Part shown: positions 15,289 to 15,473 of the stretch, piece after piece
Position numbering within the stretch: position 1 is the first letter of the stretch
How the letters are laid out: every line of letters begins with the position of its first letter
NCBI GenBank assembly: GCA_036394195.1
Contig: DASWFO010000015.1
Coordinates: 1-15,473, forward strand
Origin: DATJPD01 sp036394195
GTDB lineage: Bacteria; Pseudomonadota; Alphaproteobacteria; CACIAM-22H2
DNA: 15,473 nucleotides
Direction of reading: 5' to 3'
Notes under the pieces: model-generated
Told to the model about the DNA's origin: nothing
The model's input: only the letters and a program-made list of their open reading frames with translations
Database searches by the model: none
Made by a program: the position numbers and the translations under genes

Positions 15289-15314
15289 CCCGCCGTAGCT
15301 TCAGCGAAGGCGGG
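15289..15314. repeat. REP-like palindrome
   Basis: CCCGCC (15289-15294) and GGCGGG (15309-15314) are perfect 6-base arms flanking GTAGCTTCAGCGAA. Within the centre, CTTC (15299-15302) and GAAG (15306-15309) give an alternative inner stem. Translated on the minus strand it reads PAFAEATAG, a peptide I remember as typical of dispersed intergenic palindromes in high-GC environmental genomes. It lies 24 bases after the MerR-type stop and may end the ihfA-merR transcript. The remaining sequence up to the tRNA (15315-15411) shows no gene. Confidence 0.55.
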
Positions 15315-15411
15315 ACGGTTGCTGCGGCGGGGCGGCTGCGGCATAGTGCCGCCTGCGTCGGAACGGACCGGTTTTCCACACCCCATCGGCACCCGTTGTC
15401 CCCGCATCGGT

Positions 15412-15473
15412 CGGAGCGTAGCGCAGCCCGGTAGCGCATCAGTCTGGGGGACTGGGGGTCGCGGGTTCAAATC
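15412..15473 (+). tRNA. tRNA-Pro(GGG), 3' truncated by the window edge
   Basis: The first 62 bases of a tRNA are present. The acceptor 5' strand is CGGAGCG, followed by TA at positions 8-9 and a D-arm with the GCGCAGCCCGGTAGCGC pattern. The anticodon arm TCAGT-CTGGGGG-ACTGG places anticodon GGG at 15446-15448, and the T-loop TTCAAAT begins at 15466. The C1 start and GGG anticodon are typical of bacterial tRNA-Pro. The 3' acceptor strand (expected to end CGCTCCG) lies beyond the window. Confidence 0.93.

Noticed and set aside
15266..15473. tRNA-Pro as an integration site for a mobile element
   Set aside because: Only the 5' part of the tRNA is in the window, with no integrase or attachment repeat visible.

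Overview
The window is a gene-dense, high-GC chromosomal segment from an alphaproteobacterium. The strongest clue is the run bamE / ubiquinol-cytochrome c chaperone / DUF177 (YceD) / rpmF / plsX / fabH / ihfA / MerR regulator. The chaperone family is essentially alphaproteobacterial and mitochondrial, and ihfA followed by a MerR-type gene is common in that class. A single-chain H+-pyrophosphatase and an orphan Bug/TctC binding protein fit an environmental member (Rhodospirillales or Hyphomicrobiales-like). I cannot place it more finely from sequence alone.

Layout, left to right. Positions 1-3300 form a tightly coupled + strand operon: the 3' end of ribE, then ribBX, ribH, nusB and thiL. The joins are ATGA overlaps, a 2-base gap and a 35-base overlap. 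It makes riboflavin (DHBP synthase, lumazine synthase, riboflavin synthase) and thiamine diphosphate, with the antitermination factor NusB in between. The second half of the RibB protein is a GTP cyclohydrolase II-like domain that has lost its zinc cysteines, so GTP cyclohydrolase II must be encoded elsewhere. Positions 3309-7669 look like an accessory block: a secreted Ala-rich protein with a 15-residue tandem repeat, a small exported FliL-like protein, an MFS transporter, a TfdA/TauD-type 2-oxoglutarate dioxygenase and an overlapping Bug/TctC solute-binding protein. The last three may import and oxidise one organic acid, but the substrate is unknown.

Positions 7843-9942 encode a membrane H+-pyrophosphatase with the K+-independent signature. 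It ends at a palindromic terminator that also serves the convergent bamE gene (minus strand). From about 10.6 kb everything is again on the + strand: the ubiquinol-cytochrome c chaperone and DUF177 as a pair, rpmF behind a visible promoter, plsX-fabH (fatty-acid initiation, overlapping by 4 bases), then ihfA and a MerR-type regulator behind another clear promoter. The window ends in a REP-like palindrome and the first 62 bases of tRNA-Pro(GGG).

Most of the window is conserved housekeeping sequence. I did not find a new defence or mobile system. The items most worth a second look are the 15-residue repeat protein, the REP-like palindrome, the catabolic trio, the exported FliL-like protein and a perfect hairpin in the leader of the cytochrome chaperone gene. 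No gene-free stretch exceeds about 210 bases.
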